Source: an uncultured Bacilli bacterium
GTDB taxonomy: Bacteria > Bacillota_I > Bacilli_A > RFN20 > CAG-631
Assembly (NCBI GenBank): GCA_934215405.1
Contig: CAKPZU010000020.1
Coordinates: forward strand, 1-22,167
Direction of reading: 5' to 3'
DNA: 22,167 nucleotides
Below, one piece after another: positions 1-7,575 of the stretch. The stretch's first letter is position 1. Every line of letters begins with the position of its first letter. Both the position numbers and the translations under genes were made by a program. Below the pieces are notes generated by a model. The model saw only the letters and a list, made by a program, of their open reading frames with translations. It had not been told where the DNA came from and did no database searches.

Positions 1-34
1 TTTATTGCGTTTATTCAAAAGTCCAATACAATGA

Positions 35-427
35 TTAACCTCTTGGACGTTTTGGTGGACGACAACCATTATGTGGTACAGGTGTTACATCAGTGATTGC
101 ATTAATTTCAAGTCCTGCAACTTGTAATGAACGAACTGCAGCTTCACGGCCAGGTCCTGGACCTTTAACGTCAACGCTTACAAACTTCATTCCTTGTGTT
201 ACAGCAACTTTAGCTGCTGCTTCACCTGCCATTTGTGCTGCAAATGGAGTTGATTTCTTAGAGCCTTTGAATCCAAGTGCACCAGCAGATGACCAAGAGA
301 TAACATTACCAGCCTCATCAGCGATAGTAACGATTGTGTTATTAAATGTAGAGTGGATATGTGCAACACCACGAGCAACATTTTTTCTATCTTTTTTACG
401 TGTCTTACGAACAACCTTTTGTGCCAT
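35..427 (-). CDS. rpsK: 30S ribosomal protein S11
   Basis: S11 sits on the platform of the small subunit, where it binds 16S rRNA beside the mRNA exit/E-site region. The 130-residue product has the usual family length. Visible signatures are the HIHSTFNNTIVTI strand near residues 23-35, SWSSAG at 44-49, GPGPGRE at 89-95, and the basic C-terminal tail HNGCRPPKRPRG. It starts with ATG behind an AGGAGGAAATA ribosome binding site and ends TAA. It follows rpsM by 18 nt at the start of the alpha operon. rpoA would normally come next, but only 34 nt remain before the window edge and they show no start site or terminator. Identification is secure. Confidence 0.98.
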   Translation of the reverse strand: MAQKVVRKTRKKDRKNVARGVAHIHSTFNNTIVTIADEAGNVISWSSAGALGFKGSKKSTPFAAQMAGEAAAKVAVTQGMKFVSVDVKGPGPGREAAVRSLQVAGLEINAITDVTPVPHNGCRPPKRPRG

Positions 428-445
428 AGTATATTTCCTCCTCTA

Positions 446-820
446 TTACTTAGTAGCCATTTTCTTATTGGCAATTGTCTTTGCAGGACCCTTACGTGTT
501 CTAGCATTTGTCTTTGTTCTTTGACCACGAACTGGAAGTCCTTTTTTGTGACGAAGACCACGGTAACAACCAATTTCCATTAATGATTTAATGTTCATAT
601 TAACTTCACGGCGAAGGTCACCTTCAACCTTATAATAAGAAACACCTTCACGAATAGCTGATAATTGTTGTTCAGTTAAGTCTTTTACACGAATATCTTC
701 ACTAATATTAGCATCCTTTAAAATTTTAGCTGCTCTACTAGGTCCAATACCATAAATGTAAGTTAGAGAGATTACAACTCTTTTTTCATTAGGAATATCT
801 ACTCCTGCGATACGAGCCAT
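446..820 (-). CDS. rpsM: 30S ribosomal protein S13
   Basis: S13 lies in the head of the small subunit, contacts 16S rRNA and the large subunit (intersubunit bridge), and reaches the P-site tRNA with its basic tail. The 124-residue product begins MARIAGVDIP, has the helix-two-turn-helix segment YGIGPSRA at about 23-30, and carries the RGLRHKKGLPVRGQRTKTN block near 87-105. The tail is lysine/arginine rich. Length is close to the usual 118-122. It starts with ATG after an AGGAGGATT ribosome binding site, 22 nt after rpmJ. Gene order rpmJ-rpsM-rpsK is the standard one. Stop is TAA. Confidence 0.98.
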   Translation of the reverse strand: MARIAGVDIPNEKRVVISLTYIYGIGPSRAAKILKDANISEDIRVKDLTEQQLSAIREGVSYYKVEGDLRREVNMNIKSLMEIGCYRGLRHKKGLPVRGQRTKTNARTRKGPAKTIANKKMATK

Positions 821-842
821 TTGTTCTTAATCCTCCTATATT

Positions 843-956
843 TTAGCCTTGTCTTTGTTTGTGTTTTGGATTTTCACAAATAACCATCAAGCGGCCTTTA
901 CGACGAATAATTTTGCACTTATTGCAAATTGGTTTAACAGAAGGTCTTACCTTCAT
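843..956 (-). CDS. rpmJ: 50S ribosomal protein L36 (zinc-binding form)
   Basis: This is a 37-residue protein beginning MKVRPSVKPICNKC and ending NPKHKQRQG. L36 is the smallest large-subunit protein and binds 23S rRNA near the stalk base. Cys11, Cys14, Cys27 and His32 form the zinc site, so this is the zinc-dependent version rather than the cysteine-free paralogue induced by zinc shortage in some bacteria. Its start codon and its AGGAGGG ribosome binding site both lie inside the 3' end of infA (23-nt overlap), which suggests translational coupling. Stop is TAA. Confidence 0.97.
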   Translation of the reverse strand: MKVRPSVKPICNKCKIIRRKGRLMVICENPKHKQRQG

Positions 957-1200
957 AATCATGCCCTCCTTGGTTTGAAATTTTATGTCTAAATGTAATA
1001 CGCCCACGTGTTAAATCGTACGGAGATAGTTCCATAGTAACCTTATCACCAGGTAAAATGCGAATGTGATTCATACGGATTTTACCAGAAACGTGGGCAA
1101 GGACTACCATACCGTTATCTACTAGCTTAGCTTTAAACATTGCGTTTGGTAAGGCTTCTACGATAACAGCTTCTACCTCTATAACATCTTGTTTAGCCAA
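934..1200 (-). CDS. infA: Translation initiation factor IF-1 with C-terminal extension
   Basis: IF-1 occupies the ribosomal A site during initiation and helps IF-2 and IF-3 select initiator tRNA. Residues 1-73 match a complete IF-1: MAKQDVIEVE start, LPNAMFKAKL, LAHVSGKIRM, the OB-fold segment IRILPGDKV, and SPYDLTRGRITFRHK. Typical IF-1 ends at about this lysine (72 residues). Here the frame continues for 15 more codons (ISNQGGHDYEGKTFC) to a TAA inside rpmJ, making 88 residues. The extra codons run through the rpmJ ribosome binding site and start. Its own start is ATG after AGGAGGAAAACA, 12 nt after map. The core identity is certain; whether the tail matters is unknown. Confidence 0.96.
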   Translation of the reverse strand: MAKQDVIEVEAVIVEALPNAMFKAKLVDNGMVVLAHVSGKIRMNHIRILPGDKVTMELSPYDLTRGRITFRHKISNQGGHDYEGKTFC

Positions 1201-1212
1201 ATTGTTTTCCTC

Positions 1213-1959
1213 CTATAATGTTGTCATAATTTCATATCCATCTTTAGTAATAGCTATTGTATGCTCATAATGAGCAGTTAATGAATGATCAACGGTTTTT
1301 ACACCCCAGCCATCATCTAAAACATATACATCAGCTTTCCCTAGATGAACCATAGGTTCTACAGCTATAACCATTCCTTCTTTTAGTTTTGGACCATGTC
1401 CTTTACGACCATAATTTGGAACATTTGGGTCTTCGTGTACATGTGTACCAACACCATGTCCTGTATAATCATAAGGGCTTGTGCAACCATGTGAAGCAAC
1501 GTATTCTTCTATAGCTGCTGAAATATCACCAACTCTATTTCCAGGTTTTGCTTGAGCAAGGCCTGCAAATAAAGCATCGTGGGTTACTTGCATTAAGTAT
1601 TCTGCTTCCTTAGAAACATTTCCTACCTTATAGGTCCAAGCTGAATCGCCATGATACCCATTTAAGCAAGCACCTATATCTAACGTTACAATATCGCCTT
1701 CCTTTAATTTTGTTTTATCAGGTATTCCATGGATTACCATATCATTAAGTGATATGCATATTGATCCTGGAAAGCCATATAACCCCTTAAAGCTTGGCGT
1801 TGCACCGCAAGATAAAATATAATCTTCAGCCAATTTGTCTAATTCCTTTGTAGTAATGCCAGGCTTTATAAATTGCTTTAAATACGCATGTGTTTTAGCA
1901 ACTACTCTTCCTGCTTCTCTAAGAAGCTCAACTTCATGTGGAGTTCTTATGTTAATCAT
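1213..1959 (-). CDS. map: Type I methionine aminopeptidase
   Basis: This cytosolic enzyme removes the initiator methionine from nascent proteins when the second residue is small. The 248-residue protein is a complete pita-bread fold. The five metal ligands are visible: Asp94 (TLDIGA), Asp105 (YHGDSAW), His168 (YTGHGVGTHVHEDP), Glu201 (AVEPMV) and Glu232 (HYEHTI). His77 in VIHGIP matches the conserved active-site histidine. There is no N-terminal zinc-finger extension. It begins 3 nt after adk and precedes infA, as in the Bacillus spc operon. Stop is TAG. Confidence 0.97.
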   Translation of the reverse strand: MINIRTPHEVELLREAGRVVAKTHAYLKQFIKPGITTKELDKLAEDYILSCGATPSFKGLYGFPGSICISLNDMVIHGIPDKTKLKEGDIVTLDIGACLNGYHGDSAWTYKVGNVSKEAEYLMQVTHDALFAGLAQAKPGNRVGDISAAIEEYVASHGCTSPYDYTGHGVGTHVHEDPNVPNYGRKGHGPKLKEGMVIAVEPMVHLGKADVYVLDDGWGVKTVDHSLTAHYEHTIAITKDGYEIMTTL

Positions 1960-1962
1960 ATA

Positions 1963-2610
1963 CTACTTTTCACCGACCTTACTAACGATTTCCTTTAAAA
2001 CATCGTTAATATCCTGTTGTCCGTTAATTTTTAACAATATACCTTTATTAGTATAATAATTGATTAAAGGCATAGTTTGTGTTTCGTATGTTGACAATCT
2101 AACGGCAACACTTTCTTTGCTATCATCTTTTCTTGTATATAATTCGCCATCACAAGCATCACATACATCATCAACTTTAGGCTTATTATATATAACATGA
2201 TATGAAGCGCCACAGTTTTTACAAACTCTTCTTCCTGATAATCTATTAATTAAATCATCATGAGGAACCTCAATATCGATAACAAAGTCAATTTTTAAAT
2301 TTAATTCCTTTAAGATTTCCTCCAAGCACTCTGCTTGTTGCAAAGTGCGTGGGTATCCATCTAATATAAAACCATTTTTACAATCATCTTGAGCAAGTCT
2401 TTCTTTAACTAGCCCATTTGTAACTTCATCTGGCACTAAATTTCCTTTTGAAATATAAGCATTTGCAGCTTCACCCATTGCAGTATGATTGGCAATTGCT
2501 TCACGAAACATAGCACCTGTTGAAATATGAGTAATATTGTATTTCTTTACAAGTTCAACTGCTTGTGTTCCTTTTCCAGCTCCTGGAGCTCCAAATAAAA
2601 TTAAATTCAT
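1963..2610 (-). CDS. adk: Adenylate kinase (zinc-containing LID)
   Basis: Adenylate kinase interconverts ATP + AMP and 2 ADP and balances the adenylate pool in the cytosol. The 215-residue protein is of the long type. It has the P-loop GAPGAGKGT at 7-15, the AMP-site STGAMFR at 30-36, and DGYPRT at 84-89. The LID region at about 126-160 carries Cys130, Cys133, Cys150 and Cys153, the structural zinc site typical of Gram-positive enzymes. ATG start after a GGAGCGAACT ribosome binding site, 13 nt after secY. Stop is TAG. Its place between secY and map is conserved in Bacilli. Confidence 0.97.
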   Translation of the reverse strand: MNLILFGAPGAGKGTQAVELVKKYNITHISTGAMFREAIANHTAMGEAANAYISKGNLVPDEVTNGLVKERLAQDDCKNGFILDGYPRTLQQAECLEEILKELNLKIDFVIDIEVPHDDLINRLSGRRVCKNCGASYHVIYNKPKVDDVCDACDGELYTRKDDSKESVAVRLSTYETQTMPLINYYTNKGILLKINGQQDINDVLKEIVSKVGEK

Positions 2611-2623
2611 AGTTCGCTCCTAA

Positions 2624-3949
2624 TTAAAAATTAAAGTCAAATGATTTATAATTACGTTCAGAAACGTAACCATCCATTTGTGAGCATGTTTCAAGTGCAA
2701 CACCAACAACGATAATTAAACTTGTACCACCAAATGCTGTATTAGCAAGAGTTGGGAAAATCATTGGAATAACATAAGGAAGTGCTGCAACTATTGCAAG
2801 TGCAACCGCACCAGTAAATGTTACTCTATTTAATACTTTAGATAAGTATGTTCTAGTTTCATTTCCTGTACGAATACCAGGAATATATGAACCTTGTTTA
2901 GTTAAATTCTCAGAAATCTTATCACAATCAATTTGAATGTGAGCATACATAAACGAGAATAAGATAATTAATGCAATATAAATAAGTAATGCAACTGGCC
3001 AACCATTTTCAAGATGTGTTAATGAAAATAGGTTTTTAATTTTTTCATAAGCAGATGATTGGGCATCAATAAATCCTAAAATTGTTACTGGAGCTGATAA
3101 TACTGCTTGAGCAAAAATTACTGGGATTACTCCACCTGGATTTACCTTTATTGGTAAATAGTTCATCTTTGTTTGTTGTGAAAATGTTGCACGAGATTGT
3201 TGAATTGGAATCTTTCTTAATGCTAATTCAAAGAATATAACAAATAAGACAATAAAGCATGTGTATAATACATAAGCAATAAATAACAATAAGCCATTAA
3301 ACATTTCAGCACCAGATGATTTTGTTCCAACTAAAATGTCCCATACTTGACTATATGATGATGGAATTCCTTTAATAATACCAGCAAAAATAATCATAGA
3401 AACACCATTACCAATGCCTTTTGAAGTAATTTGGTCACTAAGCCACATTACAAACATAGTACCAGCAAGCATAATTGAAATTACATAGACATATGTAACC
3501 CATTCAGGTGCATCTGGAAATACACGTGAAAAGTCAAAAGCATTATTATTATCTAAGGTTACTATCATACCATAAGCTTGAACAGCTCCCAATAGCAAAC
3601 CTAAATATCTAGTTATATCATTAATTTTTCTTTGTCCAGCTTCACCTTGTTCGGCTAGTTCTTGAAGCTTTGGTAAAACTCCCATTTGTAGTAATTGAAC
3701 AATGATTGAAGCAGTGATATATGGAGATACACCTAATGCAAATATTGAAAATGAATCAAGTGCCCCACCAGATAGCATATTCATAATACCAAGTAAATCG
3801 TTGTTAGCAAGTGCTTCGCCAACATTTGCTTCAACGCCTGGTACTGCAATTAATAAACCTAAAACATAGATTAATAAGATTGATAATGTGAAGAATATTC
3901 TTCCACGAACGTCCTTGCTTTTAAAAGCATCAACGAAACGATTTAACAT
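2624..3949 (-). CDS. secY: Preprotein translocase subunit SecY
   Basis: SecY is the channel of the Sec translocon in the cytoplasmic membrane; with SecE/SecG and SecA it exports unfolded proteins and inserts membrane proteins. The 441-residue sequence has the hydrophobic pattern of ten membrane segments, starting with FTLSILLIYVLGLLIAVPG at about 20-38. Family hallmarks seen include SIFALGVSPYITASIIVQLL, QEGEAGQRKI-like text (EQGEAGQRKIND), the cytoplasmic loop with NPGGVIPVIFA, and GSYIPGIRTG. The ATG overlaps the rplO stop by one base (TAATG), which suggests coupling. Stop is TAA. Confidence 0.98.
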   Translation of the reverse strand: MLNRFVDAFKSKDVRGRIFFTLSILLIYVLGLLIAVPGVEANVGEALANNDLLGIMNMLSGGALDSFSIFALGVSPYITASIIVQLLQMGVLPKLQELAEQGEAGQRKINDITRYLGLLLGAVQAYGMIVTLDNNNAFDFSRVFPDAPEWVTYVYVISIMLAGTMFVMWLSDQITSKGIGNGVSMIIFAGIIKGIPSSYSQVWDILVGTKSSGAEMFNGLLLFIAYVLYTCFIVLFVIFFELALRKIPIQQSRATFSQQTKMNYLPIKVNPGGVIPVIFAQAVLSAPVTILGFIDAQSSAYEKIKNLFSLTHLENGWPVALLIYIALIILFSFMYAHIQIDCDKISENLTKQGSYIPGIRTGNETRTYLSKVLNRVTFTGAVALAIVAALPYVIPMIFPTLANTAFGGTSLIIVVGVALETCSQMDGYVSERNYKSFDFNF

Positions 3950-4392
3950 TATTCAATCACCTCGATAGCGCCTCCAGCTTCTTCAATTGCTTGTTTAGCT
4001 GATGCAGAGAATTTTGCTGCGCGAACAGTTAATTTCTTAGTTAATTTGCTGCCGCCAAGAACCTTAACACCATCAAGTTCCTTTTTAATTAATCCAGCTT
4101 CTTTTAATTCAACTGGAGTAACAACAGCACCATTTTCAAATTTTGCATCTAAGTCAGCAACGCTAACAATTGCATATTCTTTACGAGTAAAGTTTGTAAA
4201 GCCAAACTTAGGGATTGCTCTATATAATGGAAGTTGTCCACCTTCAAATCCAGGGTGTGGTCCAGCACCATTATGCTTTGTTTGACCATTCATTCCTCTT
4301 CCACATTGTTTTCCTTTAGAGCCCATACCTCTTCCAACTCTCATTTCTCTTCTACGAGAGCCTTTTGTATATTGTAATTCATTAAGTTTCAT
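3949..4392 (-). CDS. rplO: 50S ribosomal protein L15
   Basis: L15 is a late-assembly protein of the large subunit bound to 23S rRNA. The 147-residue protein has the basic glycine-rich N-terminal arm (GRGMGSKGKQCGRG near 20-33), FEGGQLPLYRAIPKFGF at 49-65, and a globular C-terminal domain ending AGGAIEVIE. ATG start after AAGGAGGGTTATTTAAG. It follows rpsE directly by 22 nt; in Bacillus rpmD (L30) separates the two genes, and there is no room for it here. The stop overlaps the secY start by one base. Confidence 0.98.
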   Translation of the reverse strand: MKLNELQYTKGSRRREMRVGRGMGSKGKQCGRGMNGQTKHNGAGPHPGFEGGQLPLYRAIPKFGFTNFTRKEYAIVSVADLDAKFENGAVVTPVELKEAGLIKKELDGVKVLGGSKLTKKLTVRAAKFSASAKQAIEEAGGAIEVIE

Positions 4393-4414
4393 CTTAAATA
4401 ACCCTCCTTAATGA

Positions 4415-5029
4415 CTAATGCTTGATTTCATTAACAGACTTGCCACGAAGTGCAGCAACTTTTTCAACTGTCTTTAAATTTTCAATAGCATTAACAGTAG
4501 CTCTAACCATATTGATAGATGTTCTTGAGCCATAAACTTTTGAGTAAATATTACGTACTCCTGCAAGCTCTAGGACTGCACGAACTGGTCCACCTGCAAC
4601 GATTCCAGTACCTTCTGGAGCAGGTCTTAAGAATACTTTACAAGCACCATGTCTTCCAACAACTGTATGAGGAATTGTATTTCCTTTAATCATTGGTACA
4701 GTAATTTGAGTTTTACGAGCTCTTTCTGATGCTTTTTTGATTCCATCTGGTACTTCCTTTGCTTTACCAGTACCCATTCCAACATGGCCTTTTTTATCAC
4801 CAGCAACGATAAGTGAAGAAAATCTTAACTTACGGCCACCTTTAACAGTCTTACAAACCTTATTAACAGCAACAGTTCTTTCTTCAATATCGTCTTGTTT
4901 CTTTTCTCTTAAAGGACGTCTACCATTTTTATTAAAAGGTCTTTTACCACGAGGAGCATCATTTTTAGTTTCAGATTTTACTTCTTGTTTAACTTCTTGT
5001 TGTTCAACAACTTTTTCTTCTTCTGCCAT
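4415..5029 (-). CDS. rpsE: 30S ribosomal protein S5 with charged N-terminal extension
   Basis: S5 is near the mRNA entry tunnel and influences decoding accuracy. The 204-residue product is longer than the usual approx. 166 residues. The extra is at the N-terminus: about 38-45 residues of alternating acidic and basic character (MAEEEKVVEQQEVKQEVKSE, then RGKRPFNKNGRRPL) before the double-stranded-RNA-binding-like domain starting ERTVAVNKVCKTVKGGRKLRF. Later signatures are GHVGMGTGKAKEVPDGIKKA, KVFLRPAPEGTGIVAGG and the SRTSINMVRAT segment. The extended ATG start is supported by an AAGGAGGATATTAATT ribosome binding site. Stop is TAG. Confidence 0.97.
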   Translation of the reverse strand: MAEEEKVVEQQEVKQEVKSETKNDAPRGKRPFNKNGRRPLREKKQDDIEERTVAVNKVCKTVKGGRKLRFSSLIVAGDKKGHVGMGTGKAKEVPDGIKKASERARKTQITVPMIKGNTIPHTVVGRHGACKVFLRPAPEGTGIVAGGPVRAVLELAGVRNIYSKVYGSRTSINMVRATVNAIENLKTVEKVAALRGKSVNEIKH

Positions 5030-5044
5030 AAATTAATATCCTCC

Positions 5045-5401
5045 TTAGATCTTTAAACCATTTTCTCTTGCAGCATCAGCTAAAGCAGCGATACGGCCAG
5101 TGTAAATGTATCCGCCTCTATCAAATACTACTGAATTAATTCCAGCAGCTAAACATTTCTTAGCGATATCAGCGCCAACTAGCTTACTACCTTCAATGTT
5201 TCCACCATTAACAACATGAAGTTGTTCAGTAGATGAAGATAATAATGTTTTTTGATTTACATCATCAATTACTTGTACAGCAATATTCTTATTTGAACGG
5301 AATACAGATAGACGTGGGCATTCTGGAGTACCTGAAATTTGCTTACGAATTCTTTGATGACGTTTAACTCTTTTTACGTTTTTACAAATTTTGTTAATCA
5401 T
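5045..5401 (-). CDS. rplR: 50S ribosomal protein L18
   Basis: L18 binds 5S rRNA with L5 and L25 and anchors it in the central protuberance. The 118-residue protein has the basic N-terminal arm (RVKRHQRIRKQISGTPECPRLSVFRS) and the C-terminal signature FDRGGYIYTGRIAALADAARENGL. The ATG used here reads MINKICKN and lies 11 nt behind an AAAGGA ribosome binding site. A closer ATG, 3 nt from that site, is in another frame and opens only a three-codon frame ending at the true start. Gap to rplF is 24 nt. Stop is TAA. Confidence 0.97.
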   Translation of the reverse strand: MINKICKNVKRVKRHQRIRKQISGTPECPRLSVFRSNKNIAVQVIDDVNQKTLLSSSTEQLHVVNGGNIEGSKLVGADIAKKCLAAGINSVVFDRGGYIYTGRIAALADAARENGLKI

Positions 5402-5425
5402 AATTTCATATTTCCTTTCTAACTA

Positions 5426-5965
5426 CTACTTAGCAGCTTTCTTGATTTCCTTACGTCTAACAACTTCTGTTGAATAACGAACACCTTTTCCATGGTATGG
5501 TTCAGGTCTTCTTAATCCACGAATTTCAGCAGCAACTTGTCCAACAACTTCCTTGTCGATACCTTGTACATGAACTTCGTCTTGCTTTGGAACTGTAAAT
5601 GTAATTCCTTTAACTGGAGTAACAGTGATTGTATGAGAATAACCAAGTGACATAATTACATTGCCATTTGATAATTCAGCTCTATAACCAGTACCAGTGA
5701 TTAATAGAACCTTTTCATAGCCATCAGTTACACCTTTTATCATATTTGCAACAATTGCTCTAGTTGTACCATGCATTTGATGTGTATGCTTTAAAGAATC
5801 ACGTTGGATAAATGTTAATTTATTATCTTCGTTTTTTACTTCAATACAATTTTCAAATGTTTTAGTTAATTCGCCTTTAGGTCCCTTAACTGTAATAGTA
5901 GCACCAGAAATTGTTACTTCAACACCAGCAGGGATATCGATATGTTTATTACCTATACGTGACAT
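5426..5965 (-). CDS. rplF: 50S ribosomal protein L6
   Basis: L6 binds 23S rRNA next to the sarcin-ricin region and the factor-binding site. The 179-residue product is standard length. It begins MSRIGNKHIDIPAGV and consists of two repeated alpha/beta domains; the second carries the family signature RRPEPYHGKGVRY at about 151-163. ATG start follows an AGGAGGTAAAAAAT site, 12 nt after rpsH. Stop is TAG. Neighbours are in the usual spc order. Confidence 0.98.
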   Translation of the reverse strand: MSRIGNKHIDIPAGVEVTISGATITVKGPKGELTKTFENCIEVKNEDNKLTFIQRDSLKHTHQMHGTTRAIVANMIKGVTDGYEKVLLITGTGYRAELSNGNVIMSLGYSHTITVTPVKGITFTVPKQDEVHVQGIDKEVVGQVAAEIRGLRRPEPYHGKGVRYSTEVVRRKEIKKAAK

Positions 5966-5977
5966 ATTTTTTACCTC

Positions 5978-6373
5978 CTACCATACATATGCTAGAACTT
6001 CGCCACCGATGTTCTTAGCACGTGCTTCTTTATCAGTCATAATTCCTTGAGAAGTTGAAATAATAGCAATACCTAAGCCATTTAAAACTCTTGGTAAATC
6101 TTCTGCTTTTACTTGAACTCTTAAAGAAGGTTTTGAAATTCTCTTTAATCCAGAAATAACTCTTTCGCCGTCAGCACCGTATTTTAAAGTAACAGTTAAA
6201 ACTTTCTTTACGTCACCTTCAACTTTTAAGTCTGAAATGTAACCTTCATTTAATAAAACAGTAGCAATTGTTTGTTTGATTTTTGAAGCAGGCATTGAGA
6301 CTGTTTTATATTTTAATTGATTAGCATTGCGGATACGAGTAAGCATATCAGCAATTGGATCGATCATAGCCAT
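5978..6373 (-). CDS. rpsH: 30S ribosomal protein S8
   Basis: S8 is a primary 16S rRNA-binding protein of the central domain; in E. coli it also represses the spc operon by binding its mRNA. The 131-residue protein begins MAMIDPIADMLTRIRNAN and ends with the signature STSQGIMTDKEARAKNIGG followed by EVLAYVW. ATG start after AAAGGAGGATTAAAACTAAT. The 24-nt gap to rpsN is one of the larger ones in the cluster but shows no obvious S8-binding fold. Stop is TAG. Confidence 0.98.
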   Translation of the reverse strand: MAMIDPIADMLTRIRNANQLKYKTVSMPASKIKQTIATVLLNEGYISDLKVEGDVKKVLTVTLKYGADGERVISGLKRISKPSLRVQVKAEDLPRVLNGLGIAIISTSQGIMTDKEARAKNIGGEVLAYVW

Positions 6374-6397
6374 ATTAGTTTTAATCCTCCTTTAAAA

Positions 6398-6583
6398 TTA
6401 CCAACTTGCCTTTTTCATACCAGGGATTTGACCCTTGTAAGCAAGTTCACGAACACAAATTCTACATAATTTGAATTTTCTTAATACAGAATGAGGACGT
6501 CCACAACGTTCACATCTTGTATAAGCTCTAGTTGAAAACTTTGGAGCTCTTTGTTGTTTAGCAATCATTGATTTCTTAGCCAT
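6398..6583 (-). CDS. rpsN: 30S ribosomal protein S14 type Z (zinc form)
   Basis: S14 is a head protein of the small subunit. The 61-residue length and the pair of CxxC motifs (Cys24/Cys27 in RCERCGRPHSV and Cys40/Cys43 in LCRICVREL) identify the short zinc-binding form (often called rpsZ or rpsN1) rather than the approx. 89-residue zinc-free form. It ends GQIPGMKKASW, the standard C-terminus. ATG start after AGGAGGAATACACA, 15 nt after rplE. Stop is TAA. Confidence 0.98.
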   Translation of the reverse strand: MAKKSMIAKQQRAPKFSTRAYTRCERCGRPHSVLRKFKLCRICVRELAYKGQIPGMKKASW

Positions 6584-6598
6584 TGTGTATTCCTCCTA

Positions 6599-7219
6599 TT
6601 ACTTTTCAAAAGGCATTCCGAATAACTTTAATAATTCTCTGCCTTCTTCATCGCTTTTAGCTGTTGTAACTATAACGATGTCCATTCCTCTTACCTTAAC
6701 TACCTTATCATAGTTAATTTCAGGGAAAATTAATTGTTCTTTAATACCAAGTGTATAATTACCACGACCATCAAATGCACTAGCACTTACTCCACGGAAA
6801 TCTCTAACACGTGGAAGAGAAACGTTTACTAGTTTGTTTAAGAATTCATACATTCTAGCACCACGAAGTGTAACCTTACAGCCAATTTCTTGACCTTCTC
6901 TTACCTTAAATACAGCGATTGATTTTTTAGCCTTAGTAATAATTGGCTTTTGACCTGAGATTGCAGTTAAATCTTCAACAGCAGCTTCAAGTAATTTTGC
7001 ATTTTGTGTTGCATCACCAACACCCATATTAATAACAATTTTAACTAAACGAGGAATTTGCATAGTTGATGTGTAATTAAACTTATCATGTAATGCTGGA
7101 GCAATTTCTTCGTTATATTTCTTTAATAAAACTGGCTTATATGCTTCTTTTGCAGCATATTTAGTAGGAATAACTACTTTTTCAACTTCAGCTTCTTTTG
7201 TTTTCTTAGTATTTGCCAT
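6599..7219 (-). CDS. rplE: 50S ribosomal protein L5 with N-terminal extension
   Basis: L5 binds 5S rRNA and contacts P-site tRNA and the small-subunit head. The core aligns from about residue 28 (KPVLLKKYNEEIAPAL) and includes PRLVKIVINMGVGDA, TGQKP-like text (ISGQKPIITKAKKSIA) and the late signature FPEINYDKVVKVRGMDIVI. The total is 206 residues against the usual approx. 179. The excess is a 27-residue charged leader (MANTKKTKEAEVEKV...). The extended ATG is supported by AGGAGGAATAATC just upstream; no good site precedes an internal start. Stop is TAA. Confidence 0.97.
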   Translation of the reverse strand: MANTKKTKEAEVEKVVIPTKYAAKEAYKPVLLKKYNEEIAPALHDKFNYTSTMQIPRLVKIVINMGVGDATQNAKLLEAAVEDLTAISGQKPIITKAKKSIAVFKVREGQEIGCKVTLRGARMYEFLNKLVNVSLPRVRDFRGVSASAFDGRGNYTLGIKEQLIFPEINYDKVVKVRGMDIVIVTTAKSDEEGRELLKLFGMPFEK

Positions 7220-7230
7220 GATTATTCCTC

Positions 7231-7563
7231 CTATTTATCTAATTTAGCACCAGAAGAATTCTTTCCTCTAGTAACTCTAACTTTAACTTGTTTTCCATTT
7301 ACTTCTTCAAAAACATAGCCAACTCTAACTGGTTTTTTAGTTTTAGGGTCTACGATTGCTACATTAGAAACATGAATTGGAGCTTCCATTGTAGTAATTG
7401 ATCCTTCAGTATTTTGTTGATTTGGCTTGTTATGCTTAGTAACCTTATTTAAGCCTTCAACAATTACCATATTCTTGCTAGGCATTGAATGTGTTACAAC
7501 GCCTTCTTTGCCTTTTTCATGACCGGCAATAACGATAACTTTGTCACCTTTTTTAATTTTCAT
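7231..7563 (-). CDS. rplX: 50S ribosomal protein L24
   Basis: L24 initiates large-subunit assembly and lies near the exit tunnel. The 110-residue protein begins MKIKKGDKVIVIAGHEKGKEG, a KOW motif, and continues through VEGLNKVTKHNKPNQ. The reading frame could also open at a GTG six bases further upstream (GTG TAC ATG), but that codon is only 2 nt from the AGGAGG ribosome binding site. The ATG is 8 nt from it and matches family N-termini, so the ATG is chosen. Gap to rplN is 12 nt. Stop is TAG. Confidence 0.95.
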   Translation of the reverse strand: MKIKKGDKVIVIAGHEKGKEGVVTHSMPSKNMVIVEGLNKVTKHNKPNQQNTEGSITTMEAPIHVSNVAIVDPKTKKPVRVGYVFEEVNGKQVKVRVTRGKNSSGAKLDK

Positions 7564-7575
7564 GTACACATCCTC

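Noticed and set aside
4737..5036. Long open frames antisense to ribosomal genes (also at 93-524, 7541-7945, 10288-10557)
   Set aside because: Composition follows the complement of the sense gene, no ribosome binding sites precede them, and no family resemblance is seen. They are shadows.
5390..5408. Three-codon frame ATG AAA TTA TGA overlapping the rplR start as a regulatory mini-gene
   Set aside because: Very short and likely to occur by chance in AT-rich spacers; there is no supporting conservation evidence in the window.
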